A DNA stretch of 64,000 nucleotides from Apricaphanius iberus (Eukaryota > Chordata > Actinopteri > Cyprinodontiformes > Aphaniidae), in contig JAPXFQ010000804.1 of the NCBI GenBank assembly GCA_028564705.1, positions 496,001 to 560,000 of the forward strand, in the 5' to 3' direction. Under the pieces are notes generated by a model that saw only the letters and a program-made list of their open reading frames with translations, made no database searches and was not told the origin of the DNA. Every line of letters starts with the position of its first letter. Position 1 is the first letter of the stretch. Shown in pieces: positions 1-11,910 of the stretch. A program made the translations under genes and the position numbers.

Positions 1-867
1 TGTTTGGGAAATGTTAAAGGAAATGTTTTGGGACTCCAGACAGAAGCTGAGGTGAAAGACTTGTAGATATTATGACACATAATCAGCTGCAAATAAAACA
101 AAATTAAAAACAGTTATTTTACATCTGGAGAATCTGCTAGAGCTAGTAAATACAAGTAACTATTTAAAAATAAGAGTGACTAATAGATGATAATAAATAC
201 TGAGTATTACATGTCAATCTAGTTACAAGCGTACTATACATTCCTTATGATAAGGAATTTGATTTAAATATTGTCCAAATCCGGAAAAAAAAAAAGCTTA
301 CAATTGTGAACATGTTACAATTTTTTTCCCTATTAACTTCGTCTAAATTCTAATTTTTGATAAGTGAAGCACTTTTGAATGAATTTATCTGATGGTCATT
401 TTCTTTATATTTGATTTCCCTCATAACTTCATTTGTTATCCAACTAAATGATTTGATTATTGAGTTACCTAGAGGTAACGTATTTTGTACCCAACTTTTT
501 AATGTATTAAATAAAGTTAAATGCCGATCAGAATCCAAAATAAGTAGAAATATAGGGGAAAACAAGTTTTCAGGTATGGATTTACAATTAAATGTAGTTT
601 ATATGAGATCTAATCAATGACTATGTTTCACTACAAAAACAAAAAAACATATCTACACTACTGCAATGTGTGGTTAAGACATAAGTGTATGAGTTTGCCA
701 GAATTAATTGATCCAAAACCATGACTGGTAAAATCACTGGTCGTCACAGGAAGTCAAATCTCTGGAGTTTAAAGAAAATGCTAGAAAATGGTAAAAACTG
801 GACGATTTCAAATTTGAAACCCATTTGGAAACCTCACCTAACCTTCCTCCTGTGTGTCGTCTCCCAG
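1..867 (+). other. mau2: mau2 intron (partial)
   Basis: No coding exon is recognisable before the acceptor ending at 867. The sequence is AT-rich with a short A-run near 284-294. The small open frames here have no similarity I recognise. Confidence 0.7.
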
Positions 868-933
868 GGTCTGTACTGCATCTCAGTGAACTGTATGGAC
901 AATGCAGAAGCACAGTTTACAACAGCATTGCGG
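868..933 (+). CDS. mau2: mau2 coding exon (first in window)
   Basis: Acceptor CTCCCAG ends at 867 and donor GTGAGT starts at 934. It encodes 22 residues including [15 protein letters not shown], in phase 0 at both ends. The preceding exon is outside the window. Confidence 0.93.
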
Positions 934-3900
934 GTGAGTGCACGGTGACTTTTACATCAACTCTGCATCTGTTTTGATCTTGTCACCTGCTGTGCTGCAG
1001 TTGTTCTGTGTTCTTGTCACCAAGTTACGGTTTGTGTTGCAGCTCACCACACACCAGGAGCTGTGGACGTACATAGTAACCAACCTGGCCAGTGTGTACA
1101 TCAGGGAAGGAACCCGACACCAGGATGTGAGCAAAAAGGAATAATTTTAGCCTTTTTACTTTGGACAATTTCAATGTAACAAACTGCTTTTGTGAATAAG
1201 TGGCTTGATGCTCAATATTTTAATACTTGTTTTTGTATCAAAGAGTCACATGAATCCCAGCTGTCAGCTTAGTAACACATTACACATTTTTCCACCAGGG
1301 GGCACTAATACACTTGTTTCACTAAGCACACAGTAAAGCACTCTGATTACCCAATTTTGGCAGAGTCTATCCAATCCAGTTTTTTAAGAACAAAGTTTCA
1401 AAATGCATTAAAAATTAGGGCATTGTTAAAACTAATGACATTTGAAGCATATAAGTATGGTTTATTTTTTGTTTTTTTCAGCTGTACAGCCTCTTGGAGA
1501 GAATAAACCCTGATCATAACTTCCCAGTCAGGTAGAAGTTGTTTAATGCAATGTAATTTTACATTAAAAGTTCAGGTTCTATAAAAGCTCTGTTTTTTCC
1601 ACCTAAACATTTTCTTTTTATTTGTTTCAGCTCCCACTGCCTCCGTGCTGCAGCCTTCTACATAAGGGGGCTTCTTTCCTTTTTTCAGGGGCGCTACAAC
1701 GAGGCAAAGTATGCAGACTTCAAAGTTCTGTGATCCAAAATTGACAACCCATGCAAAGCTCTACCTAATGCTGATACCGCTTCTTTACTGTGTTGCAGGC
1801 GATTCCTCAGAGAAACACTGAAGATGTCGAACGCGGAGGATCTGAACAGACTCACAGCCTGCTCTCTGGTGCTGCTGGGTCACATTTTCTATGTTCTGGG
1901 CAACCATAGAGTAAGACACACACCTAGCGAAAATTGCTTGTACTAAAGCTGATAGATTTTTTTATTTAATTTTTTTTACAACTAGACTGAACAAGATTGA
2001 ATCACAAGGTCATTAGAACAGAACATTGGTAGTTTCGTTTAATCTTTATGTCTGATTGTACTTTTTATCCAGTTATTTTAGTGTCTGAAAACCAGACAGT
2101 TTATTCTGGAAAGCCAAACATAAAATAAATCAACTCTGGGAATTACAGTAAATAAATTAATAAATAAGAGTTTTGGGATGCAAGCCCCCATGTCTTGGGA
2201 CAATCAGTACGTTTACATGCAGCAAGAGAAAGTCGAATTATTACGTGAGTGCGACTGAAATCAGACTTAAAATGCATGTACTCTTAGTCCAGCTTGAATC
2301 GAACCAAAATGTAGTTTGAGTAGCTCGACTAAGCTACCCAGATAATGCTATTAGGAATCAAACTACTCTGTAACCAAGCCCCGTGCCTCTGCCCGAACTC
2401 GCGCACCCCCTCGGGAAGTTGGACGAAGCAGAACTACGCCTCAGCAGCAACAAACCACCGATATAAGTAGAATATGCCGTTTAAGACAAACCTAAACGAC
2501 CAAATAGTGCATATTTGGACTAATGAAGAGACGGTGCATTGACTCCGTTTGCTTCACTCCCACCAGCCTCTTTTTACTGGCTGAATGCAGCTCAAAGCTA
2601 ACCGCCATAAGGCCAACACATAGCGGTGCATGTTGCCTTATATCGTTGAGGAGTCAAACGTACTTCATTTAATAATTTGATTTTCTTAGTGACATTAAAG
2701 CTGGGATTCTGCTCTCAAAGGGGGCAAGCCCTTATTCTGATTTGACCTAAAAGCTCGATTTAGATTTGCATTTAAACGTACAGCCGGAGGTATAGTGCAT
2801 CCACTGGTTGTGAAAATAGTTTTTTATTTTTTTATTTTTACGAGTTCCAAACCTCCATTTCCAATCACCAACAGATTTTTTCTGGGCATGCCTATACAGG
2901 CACCGATTAAATAAAATGTTGGAAGAGTGTGTGCTCCTCTCTTCTCCCAGGAAAACTCTAGAGCAGTGTTTTTCAACTGGGTGTCCGAACTGCAATAGGG
3001 TCCTTGATAATAATTTTTTTTTTATTTTAAGATCCTCTGATGTCCTCATGTCATATTTCATATTGAAAATAGAATTTATTTCATTAATTGCATTAAAAAA
3101 GAGAAACTTTTGAATGTGAAACTATTAGATCAATTCATTACACACAGACTGATGTATTTCAAATGTTGTTGTTTTTAAAAATAATTATAACTGAAAATTA
3201 ATGAAAGTCCTAAATACAAAAAATTCAGAAAATTACTATGTTGTGAAAATGTTCAATATTGGTACCACGCTTTAATCAGTTCCTAATTAATCCGCTCTGA
3301 CACATAAAGACCAAACAGAGAAACAGACTGCAATTGGAGAGATGTATCATTACAGCTGTTGCCACTTTTCAACCCAGGTTACAGAAACTCATGAGTGGGA
3401 GACAAGTGCATGCATCTTACTAACGCTTACACACCACATCCCAGTGACATAAAAATAGAAGTGAAAATTCTATTTTGTTCCATATATATTTCAGAATGTT
3501 ACTGTACATTTATACAGTAGTTTTCAGAAATATCTATGTAATTAAAATGTAACACAAAGTTACATACATATTACTAAAAAGTACTGTCAAAAGGGTTTTG
3601 TTACTATATTTGAAAGTTATTGCATGTGTTTCGTTTCTTTATGTTCAGAGGCTGCTGCATAAATATCATGTTCTGTTCCATCTTCTTATGTTTTTTGTTC
3701 TGAAAATTACAACTGAAAGATCAGATTTGCCTCAAAGAGTGAATAAATCCCAAAATGCATGGGCTCCTCGGAGTTTAGCAAAAAAATATATAAGGGGTCC
3801 AGGAGCCGAAAAAGGTTGAGAACCACTGCTCTAGAGCAGGAGTCTCCAAGCCTGGTCCTCAGGACCCACTGTCCTTCATGTTTCAGATGTTTCCCTGCAC

Positions 3901-5528
3901 TGGTACACCTGAATGTAATTAATTACCTTCTCAGTATACTATTGGGTGCCCCAGAAGCCTGGCAATACCCAATTTACTAAAATCATGTGTGTGGAGGCTG
4001 AGAAACGCCCAAAACCGCAGGAAAACGTGTCCTGAGGACCAGGATATAAAACCACTGCTCCAAAGGGGGGCTGTACATGAGTCTGACTCTTCTCTGCTGA
4101 AATCTCTGGTTGGTTCTTCTCAGAGCAAAATCTCCGCTGCAGAAAGGTGCTGTTTCGCTTTTTTTTTTTTTTTTTATCTAAGAGTGAACCAGGCCACAAT
4201 AGACAACAAATCGAAATCTTCAACTTTGAGGTGGAAATAAATCAAATATTCAGCCAATTATATTTCTATGGACCATGCAGTTCTGGTTTCTGGAGAACCA
4301 ACCCATACCAGCTTTATACAAGATAATAAATTAGCAGTCACATAATACAGTAATAAACAAATGATATATTCCACATATCATAAAAATAGATAATAAAAGA
4401 CAGCCCTGTATTAGAATGAACATATAGCACTTGTGTTTCATACTAGTATTTCTAAATCTCAATACTGTGGTCTGAAGGTTGAAGCTGTCGTCGGCAGGAA
4501 TCAATTTAGCCTGTTTTAACTTGGATCAAATTCAAGATGTTACCCCACATGGTTGTAAAACTGCTCTCATTTTGCTGTAGGGATGCAATCAATTGGGATT
4601 AAGTTCCTGTTGACCCAAATTACTGAAACTGCTTGAAAAAAAAAAAAAAACTATGGTGGTAGCAGTCAGTTATCTATAGGTCCTTACAAAGAGGCTACTC
4701 CCTCTAAAACATCCTGTATTCCAGGCGATGAAATTTTAATTGCTTGAAGCCTCGGACGCAATATGAATATATTAATATTTCTAATAAATCATTCAGTATT
4801 TGTAGGAATGCTCTCACTAAACATGATTACAAGCTCTTCCCTCAGTTGATTGTAGTAGCAGAGACTTAAATCTCTGAAAGCAGTGTAAATTTGAGAGCAT
4901 TAATTATGTTTGGTATCTTTTGTTCAAGATGTAGCTAGATCGGTCCAGTTTTTATTATTACAGCAATTAAATTTTTTTTTTAATTCCCCGCCTTAGGAGA
5001 GTAACAACATGGTTGTACCTGCCATGCAGCTGGCCAGCAAAATCCCCGACATGTCTGTTCAGCTCTGGTCTTCAGCGCTGTTGAAAGGTACGAGCCTTGC
5101 GCATTCTCCACTGATTTTTTGGCATCTCGGATTTGTGCTCCAACTCGTGCCTGTGTTGTACTTGCAGACTTGAACAAGGCCCTTGGAAACAACATCGATG
5201 CCCACGAGGCTGCACAGATGCACCAGAATTTCTCCCAGCAGCTCCTGCAGGACCACATTGCTGCCTGCAGCCTGCCTGAGCATAACCTCATCAATGTATG
5301 TAACGCAGATTTATCACCTGACCACTCTTCTTCTTTTTTTTTTTCTCCCTTTGTTAAAATATGTATGTTTACCTTGTTAATGGATGTTGCTTTGGTTTTC
5401 AACATATTTTAAAGCTTCAGTTACACTTTTTTTGTGTGTGTGTGTCTTTCCAGTGGACGGATGGCCCCCCTCCTGTTCAGATCCAAACCCAGAACGGTCC
5501 AACCACAAGCCTCGCAAGCCTGCTATGA
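868..5528 (+). CDS. mau2: MAU2 chromatid cohesion factor (SCC4), C-terminal part, 8 exons
   Basis: Mau2/Scc4 is the TPR-like partner of NIPBL; the pair loads the cohesin ring onto chromatin in the nucleus. Joining exons 868-933, 1043-1126, 1482-1531, 1631-1708, 1799-1910, 4997-5087, 5168-5295 and 5454-5528 gives 684 nt in one frame, i.e. the last 227 residues plus TGA. All inner boundaries are AG/GT and the phases agree. Recognisable MAU2 stretches are [87 protein letters not shown] and the terminal TSLASLL. The family protein is about 610 residues, so the first two thirds lie upstream of the window. The next gene, gatad2a, follows in the same orientation as in human. No frameshift or missing exon is seen in the visible part. 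Confidence 0.95.
1043..1126 (+). CDS. mau2: mau2 coding exon
   Basis: Lies between TTGCAG and GTGAGC. The 28 residues include [20 protein letters not shown], a helix-rich repeat segment characteristic of MAU2. Phase 0 at both ends. Confidence 0.93.
1482..1531 (+). CDS. mau2: mau2 coding exon
   Basis: Preceded by a long T-tract and CAG, followed by GTAGAA. Encodes [16 protein letters not shown] and ends two bases into a serine codon that is completed in the next exon. Confidence 0.9.
1631..1708 (+). CDS. mau2: mau2 coding exon
   Basis: Acceptor TTTGTTTCAG, donor GTATGC. Encodes [20 protein letters not shown] followed by RYNEA, and splits the next lysine codon (AA|G). Confidence 0.92.
1799..1910 (+). 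CDS. mau2: mau2 coding exon
   Basis: Acceptor TGTTGCAG, donor GTAAGA. Encodes [18 protein letters not shown] and [15 protein letters not shown], among the best conserved MAU2 segments, and ends in phase 0. The 3.1 kb intron that follows is filled with DNA transposons. Confidence 0.94.
2207..2781. mobile_element. MITE with TTTACATGCA-type inverted ends, in mau2 intron
   Basis: The left end GTACGTTTACATGCAG and the reverse complement of the right end (GTACGTTTAAATGCAA) match over about 16 bases, and the similarity continues inward with mismatches. The right part (about 2580-2781) recurs at 45755-45925, so this is a dispersed element rather than unique intron. No transposase frame is visible. 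Superfamily is not assigned. Confidence 0.6.
2964..3828. mobile_element. hAT-type non-autonomous element with 8-bp target duplication
   Basis: Starts CAGTGTTTTTCAAC and ends with the complement of CAGTGGTTCTCAACC, the terminal sequence of Charlie-like hAT elements. It is flanked by identical 8-bp direct repeats CTCTAGAG at 2956-2963 and 3829-3836. 865 bp, no intact transposase. Lies in the mau2 intron. Confidence 0.85.
3837..4057. mobile_element. Short hAT-like MITE abutting the previous element
   Basis: Begins CAGGAGTCTCCAAGCCTGGT and ends in the partly complementary ACCAGGATATAAAACCACTG. Flanking octamers CTCTAGAG and CTCCAAAG agree at 6 of 8 bases, suggesting an old duplication. A related copy lies at about 51175-51315. 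Confidence 0.6.
4058..4996 (+). other. mau2: Remainder of the mau2 intron
   Basis: AT-rich intron with T-run at 4161-4176 and A-run at 4636-4650. I see no exon or further element. Confidence 0.5.
4997..5087 (+). CDS. mau2: mau2 coding exon
   Basis: Acceptor CCTTAG, donor GTACGA. Encodes [18 protein letters not shown] and [10 protein letters not shown], ending one base into an aspartate codon. Confidence 0.93.
5168..5295 (+). CDS. mau2: mau2 coding exon
   Basis: Acceptor TTGCAG, donor GTATGT. Encodes [20 protein letters not shown] and the [10 protein letters not shown] segment, phase 0 at the end. Confidence 0.94.
5454..5528 (+). CDS. mau2: mau2 last coding exon
   Basis: Acceptor CTTTCCAG. 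Encodes [16 protein letters not shown] and the invariant-looking end SLASLL followed by TGA at 5526-5528. Confidence 0.95.
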   Translation, partial: WTDGPPPVQIQTQNGPTTSLASLL

Positions 5529-6705
5529 GAAACCTCCTGATGTATGATTGTAGCTGGTAAATTACCACAAGCAGCAATTTAATGCCTAAAAACCTGCTAT
5601 CCACACCACTGTAGCTTAAAAAGGATTTATAGAGTGACAGGTTGGACGGTCACTTTATTGCTTCTGAGGATTACTTCCTGATTGTCTGCTATAAATTTTT
5701 CCTGAAGTTTTCAAACAATAACACTGATGGCACGGACTTGGGGCACAAGATCTGAGTAAGACTGTTGGTTTAGGGGGGAAGGACACATGGCAATGTATAA
5801 AAGGGCTTTCATTGCCTCAGATGTAGAGATTTGTGTTTGCCAGGATTATTCTCTTATTTCCATTTCTTGGAAAAGATCCAGTTAGATATGGGCAGTAAAA
5901 AATATGTAGAAGAAATTAATTTATTCATGTTGCTATTTTTGTAACTGTTGATAAATATTTTACATCTTGCCTTTTTTGTATGGATGCTGTTTTTTCTCTC
6001 TCATGCGTGGAAGTTACTAATGCGAACTCCCTGTACTATAGTTTTTTCAGCTGGGTTGCTAACCGTAAAATTTTTATAATTTTTTGTTTTCCTTTTGCAC
6101 AAAATCCACTGTAGGAAACATAGACATGTAACTTATTTTCATAATATATCATTCATTTGAAACAATCTTTTAAAAAAAAATACAAACATAAATAATAGCA
6201 GCATATGTTGTTTTGAGGCACAATCCACTGTGTTTAGGGGACGCATTTTAAATACTATTAGAATTAAACATTATCACTAATATCCTTAAAAAATACACAT
6301 TTCTCTCATGTATTTAAGTTCCATTATAGAATATCTCTCATACATTGTTTTTTTCCAACAACCCCCCTTTTTTTCAGACATTGAAAAAAGATTTATTTTG
6401 TTGTTCTAATTTGTCCTGATAGTCCTACTAAATGATCTTTTCACAGGATGTTTGTATAAATTTGCCACTTGTTGAACCTTTTATTGTACAGTGACATTTT
6501 ATAAATTCAATTTAGTAAAGTGTGATATGTATTATTTTAGCTACCCTATGTAGGTATCTCAATGCTTGGTATTTAAAGCACTGTAAGAGGTGGACACAGT
6601 TTAAGCTTCAGTACTAGCCATATTTTATCCAATGCCTCTGTTTTTAATTCTTACTTTGTTTTCAATATTTTTTCCAATAAAAATATGATTGAAATCTGTC
6701 GGTTT
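5529..6705 (+). other. mau2: mau2 3' untranslated region
   Basis: Follows the TGA and runs without recognisable repeats to a canonical AATAAA at 6676-6681. The end about 20 bases later is inferred from the usual signal-to-cleavage distance. Confidence 0.75.
6676..6681 (+). terminator. mau2: Polyadenylation signal of mau2
   Basis: AATAAA about 1.15 kb after the stop codon. It is the only canonical hexamer noted in the 3' UTR. Confidence 0.7.
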
Positions 6706-6999
6706 AATGATTGACTTCTCACTCTGCTGTCATGTTTTTGTGTTTTTTGTTTTTGCTCATTTGTCGGTGAGTTGTGCTTATTTCATTATCAAAGTGGTCT
6801 GGAATCTCTGTGTTGGAGATAAGCTTAGTCAATCCAATTGACTGAACATGCACAGCTTTTGAATGAGGCAGCAAATTTAGTTATTTGATCACTCCTGTAA
6901 TGTATTTTCCTTTGAGTACACACTAAAAGTAGTCCTTGGGACATAGATTTGCTGAAATTGGCAGAAATTATTTTTATTTCACAAGCTGCTTGACCAAGG

Positions 7000-7400
7000 A
7001 TCAGACAAGACAGGTCAGGGACAATGTTAACGTTTCAAGTAGGATTTGGTTATAAAACAATGAGCCACGTTCTGAGTATCTCACAGAGCACGCTTCAATC
7101 CACCATCTGAAATGGAAAAGTGTGCCTGCTTTTGACCCTAAGTGACAGGGAGGCATTCATCATTTAAGCTTTTATGGGGGTCTTTGTCTCCTCTACAAGA
7201 GGTGAAGAGGTCTTCAGCTGAGGTTCTGTCACTAGAGCAACTTTTAGTCATCAACTTTCCAAATTTGGTCTTTTAATTAATTAATTTTTAATTGAACAAT
7301 AGCAAAAAGAAAACCATGAGAAGTTTCTGTAGACAAAAGTGCTCTGGTCAGATTATTCCAAAATTGAACTTTGTCTTGCACAGAAAATGCTATGTTTGGG
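7000..7400 (+). mobile_element. Decayed Tc1-like transposon
   Basis: In the mau2-gatad2a intergenic region the phrases CAATCCACCATCTGAAATGG (about 7097) and GTGCTCTGGTCAGATTATTC (about 7338) match the DNA encoding the DNA-binding region and the first catalytic aspartate region of fish Tc1 transposases. No open transposase frame survives. Ends not found. Confidence 0.45.
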
Positions 7401-8650
7401 AGGAAGTGGGGAATTGCTGTAAAACTCATTTAAGACACTCAAAGGTTAAAGTAGATGGATGGTATCATTCTGTGGACATGCTGTTGTTCAACATTCCTAG
7501 AAGAAAAACACTTTCTTTTGGTTTTGGCATTTTCCTTAAAGCTCAGAATAGCTATCGCTGTTGCAGGTTAAAAACGGGTTGGTTTTTGGATTCTTGTCAG
7601 AGTTGCTCTCATGCCATCACCACTCCTCGTGGGTTGGTGATGACCTGCTATTAAACCATCTTTTATTCAGGTGTGTTATACAATGAAAGGAACTAAAATG
7701 TTTAGCAATCTTTGAGGACCAACCTTGGACATCACGTCCCTAGCCAATTTGTGATTGTAAACCTTTTGATGTCACTTACTAGGCAATCTTGTTTGAGTAC
7801 AAGATAGAAATAGGATCTACTAGTGAGAGCTTTACCTTATTGAAAACCCAAAACACCAACTATAGTGGGGCTGAGTACATACCAGAAAAAAAATCTTTAG
7901 AGGAATAAAAAACAGTTCAGATCCTTTCGAGAATCTTTGGCAAACTTTGAAAATTGCAATTCACCTGGGCATTTTAACACTAACTCTACCCAGTCTGACT
8001 GAGCTTGACCATTTCAAATGAAGAATATACAAAATAATTAGCCTACATCTCCCCAGCAAAGTACTGACTGAGGAAAGCTGAGTACAAATTCACACCATAC
8101 TTTTCAGATTATAAAAAACAAATCTAAAAACCATGTAATGTTCTGTCTACTTATAGCTTACACTACTGTGCATCTGCCTATCAGTATGACATGTAAAAGA
8201 AAAGAAATTAACACTTGCCTGGAACTGTATCTTGTAAAGTTATCTGAAAAGGGGAATTAATGCACTTTTATGCCTTCAAACAGAAAAGGGCGAGAAGTGT
8301 AATGCCCGTTTGCATCATTCTATATGGACCAAGTAAAGCAGAACGGGGACAAACTTAAACTCATTGTTTGCACAGTTTTCTTTCATCCAGTGATATCTAA
8401 ATGTGAATGCATTCCTAAAAATCATAAACTTTATTGAAATATTTTTTGAGTTAAAAAAAATAGATACAATGAAAAGGTGTTGCATTTTATAGACTACTTG
8501 TTGTCCTGGATGGATTATTTTTAGTCAAATGACAGTTCCTGGGGATTAATTAACTACTAAAGCTGCAGCCATTTTATTTATGCATAGGAGGTGCATATTA
8601 ATAGCAGGTAACTTTATGATATACAACAAATTCCAAAGTCAGAGTATTAA
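7400..8650. other. Intergenic sequence between mau2 and gatad2a
   Basis: AT-rich, no recognisable gene. An open frame around 7292-7654 overlaps the Tc1 relic and shows no domain. Confidence 0.5.
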
Positions 8651-8679
8651 CAAAAAAATATTAGTCTTTCTCCCTTAGT

Positions 8680-8925
8680 CACTTCCGTGAAGTCACTCCA
8701 GAACATCTTTTTTTCCCCTTCCATCGCAGCACTTATCATTTCCGAGGTGTGTATGAACGCAGCATGACGCCGCCTGTGGTGGCTCATTACATTATCTGGC
8801 AACCGGAGTGGCAGCGGACAGAAGAGGGGATCCCCGGGATTTTTTTACGCCAAAGCCAGCTAAATACTGACGCCAAACAAGTGAAAACCGCGGGGGAACT
8901 CGACCCGGCTCCTCCTATATACTCC
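8680..8925 (+). promoter_or_regulatory. gatad2a: Probable gatad2a promoter and non-coding first exon
   Basis: This stretch is richer in CG than its surroundings, has an ETS-type site (CACTTCCG, 8680-8687) and is followed by a strong splice donor: ACTCC|GTAAGTTCG with GT at 8926. The gatad2a start codon lies just behind a splice acceptor at 29793, so an upstream untranslated exon is needed, and this is the best candidate. The transcription start is not determinable from sequence. It contains ATG codons (8753, 8764) discussed under findings. Confidence 0.45.
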
Positions 8926-9115
8926 GTAAGTTCGTGAAACTTTATTTCGTTGTCCCCTAATCTTACCCGAGATCATAATTTCCAATTAAAACGTGACGAT
9001 GACGGAAGTTTTTTTCTGTCGGTGTTAGCTCGGCTAACGCAAGTTAAGCTAGCTAGCATAGCTTGATCTCCGCTAACGTGCAAGGTAACAGTTTGTGTGT
9101 CGTTGGTCTCCCCAG

Positions 9116-9181
9116 ACACACACGCACACACACATACACACTCACTCACCACCCCCCCCCCCCCCACACACACACACACAC
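9116..9181. repeat. CA microsatellite split by a 15-base C tract
   Basis: Mixed CA repeats from 9116, then an uninterrupted C tract at about 9152-9166, then (CA)n to 9181. Downstream of the putative first exon. Confidence 0.9.
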
Positions 9182-10799
9182 TTACCGAGGACGGACTGCC
9201 AGGAGCAAAGCCTCAAAAGTGGAGCAAAATAAAACAAACTTTTCCAATCAAACTTGTTTTATGTTGCACCGGCATTAGTAAATAATGAAAGTTAATGACC
9301 GCATTTACTATTTTAAAGCAAAAAATCATTCGGACAAAAGTGATATTTCTCTGTGTAATTAACGCTCAATTATACGTGAACACATCCAGGGACTGTTTGT
9401 GCAGACCAGAGAATTAGCGTTAGCAAGCTAACTTAGCTTGCGTGTTAGCTCGTCTTGTACTACCCCGTTGGTCTCTGAGACAGGGTCGGCTTCATTGTCT
9501 CTTTCGTGTATCGCTATTTGGAGGCGTAGAAGCACCCACTCTAAATCGTATGATATGTAATATCACTTCTTAAAGGGACACAAGCTCATACTTTCCAATT
9601 GGTAACACGTCTAACCTCCCGAGTACAATTGTTGGCTGGTAGCTGGGTTTATGTAGCCACTGGTTTTGTAGCCGGACAGATGGACATGTTGTTGTTGCGA
9701 AGCCAAGTTAACATTAGCATCCGATAGCTTGTTGTTGTTAATGGGTTAGTTCAACACGGGCAACCGCTCTTCTGGGGTTAAATAGCGTCACTTAAGTTCA
9801 AAAACGGTATCACTATTGTTGCCAGCAGGTATTTATAAGTCCACAACGTCATTTAAGCTTAAGTTAAGTTGAGATGTATCCTCTTGTGTCTTTAGAAACC
9901 ATTGATATCACAACTTTGTCAGATTAGCTCAAACGTGAAAAGACTTTATTGAGGCGTAATGGTGAACTGTCTGCCTCATCTAAATAGAGGACACTCGCTC
10001 ACTGTGCCTTGGTCGGTGTCTGTCTGTCTGTCCATGAAAGCTCAGTAGCAATCGCCCACGCTTGGTATGTGTTTATTGAGACATCTAAACTCCTACTTTT
10101 GTTTTACTGGAAAAGCAGTGTTTCTGTGGCATGATACAAACTCAAGATTGACTGTCAAGTTTAAAGACAATATCATGAAGTTGTTTAACTGTTCAGTGCC
10201 TGTTGAGATTAAAATCTTTGGCAGCATTAATATCAAAAGAAACATACCTCTTAATGGACATTATTATTAATATATTATAGTTAGTCCATTGTTGTTTTGT
10301 TTTTTTAAGTTTTTTTTTAGACCGCTTCAAGCCATCATCATTCTAGTTGGCTTTAAACCTTAGGTCCCTGTCTGTTCTCTGAGAGGTCATGTCGTTTTTA
10401 TATTTGTTAGACCTGCAGTTTTTTGTTTTGTTTTTTTTTTGTAAAATGAACAGCAGTCTTCGTATTGCTTTCTTTTTTGAGCGAGTGTCCTCTATTTAGA
10501 TGAGGCAGACAGTTGGCACCCTTGGCTGGTGAAAGAGGACATGTGTCGCTTTGTATTTTATGATGCGCCTTGGAGTTGCCTGAGGAGGAGTGCCTCTTAT
10601 AAAAAAAAAGTACGATGGGGGGGGGGGGGACTCAACAGAGAGGGATGTAAGTAGACAGGGCATGACTTCTGATCCCATGTTTTTTATCTTGATTAAAACT
10701 TAAGCCTACAAATATGTATGTATTTTTAACTAAACACTTATTTTCTAAATCTATTCAAAACTGATTTTCATACTCATCCACTCATTGTTGCGATTGTCT

Positions 10800-11290
10800 G
10801 ACTTATACAGTTGCCCTAAAACGTATTACCACCCCCTGGACTTGTTCCATGGTACAACCAGCAATCTTTAGAGTTTTATGTGACAGATGAACACAAAAAT
10901 AGGATGACTGTGAAGTGAAAGTAAACATTTTTATTTTTTTGACATTTTACAAAAAAATAAAAAGTATAGCACATATCTGTATTTCTCCTTTTACTCTAAT
11001 TCTCCTAAATAAAAACAAGTAGATCCAATTCCCTTCAGGAGTCACTTAATTGGGAAAAAGTCAACCTGTGTTGTGAAAGAAGGGGCTCTGGTCACATCAG
11101 ACCAGAGTTGGACTTTATGATGTACTTAGAAGAAAAAAAACGGTAGCAAAAATTCCTATAAACATACTCTCTCTATTTTAAAGCTTGGTATTGGCAGCAT
11201 AATGCTGTTGGGTGCTTTTCTTGAGTGCAACAAGGCAAACCAGTCGGCTGATCAAAGTTGATTGCAAGATGGATGGAGCTTAAATGGACA
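10800..11290 (+). mobile_element. Decayed Tc1/mariner element
   Basis: Begins with a terminal-repeat-like phrase (TACAGTTGCCCTAAAACGTA). Further in are GGGCTCTGGTCACATCAGAC and GGTATTGGCAGCATAATGCT, DNA equivalents of the transposase segments around the first aspartate and the glycine-rich GGGSIMLWG motif. Frameshifts and stops throughout. Confidence 0.55.
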
Positions 11291-11294
11291 GACT

Positions 11295-11470
11295 ACTCAG
11301 TGTTTTAAACTGGAGCCACATTCGACCATTCGCACTCTCATACACATGCACACATACACCGATCCCCAGATCAGTGGGCAACTTGGGGTTGCCCAGGGGC
11401 GCATCAACATCTCACAGGAGGAGCTGGAATCGAACCTAGAACCTGCTGATTACAAGACAACTACTCACCT
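11295..11470 (-). repeat. Partial tRNA-derived SINE copy
   Basis: Similar to the better SINE at 27935-28177: shared segments are the CCACATTC..CCATTCGCACTC body and the GAATCGAACCTAGAACCT block, which on the minus strand resembles a tRNA B box. Confidence 0.45.
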
Positions 11471-11554
11471 TCATGTTTCCTGTATGTTTAAACTGAAAAA
11501 TCTAATTCACTAATTCCTGTTGTTCTAATTCCCATAAAGAGCACGCCACACTTA

Positions 11555-11910
11555 CAATTCAATTGAGTTTATTTATAGAACACCAATACGCAACACGTCA
11601 TCTCAAGGCACTTTACAAAAAGTCATTTTAATTCAATCATGCATACATTCCTTTTGATCCTATTAAACCGTGCATTAATTATACCAATAAGCCTAAAAGT
11701 GTTCTATCCAATGAAACCCAGCAGATTGCAGCATTCACTCCATCCTGAACGAACATGTAGCAACAGTAGACAGTCGCCTGTCTTGTCTTTGACTAACACC
11801 AATCAGTCATACTGAGTAAGCATGTAGTGACAGTGGAGAGGAAAAACTTCCCATTAACAGGAACAAACGTCCAGCAGAACCTGACTCAGTATGAGCGATC
11901 GTCTGGGGGT
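11555..11910. repeat. Dispersed teleost repeat (CAATTCAATT... family)
   Basis: Has the hallmark phrases of a widespread fish repeat: TCAATTGAGTTTATTTATAG at the start, CATCTCAAGGCACTTTACAA, then GGAGAGGAAAAACTTCCC and CCAGCAGAACCTGACTCAGT. Class is not certain. Confidence 0.5.

Noticed and set aside
5059..5405. Minus-strand frames opposite mau2 exons
   Set aside because: Shadows of the real plus-strand exons; no splice or homology support.
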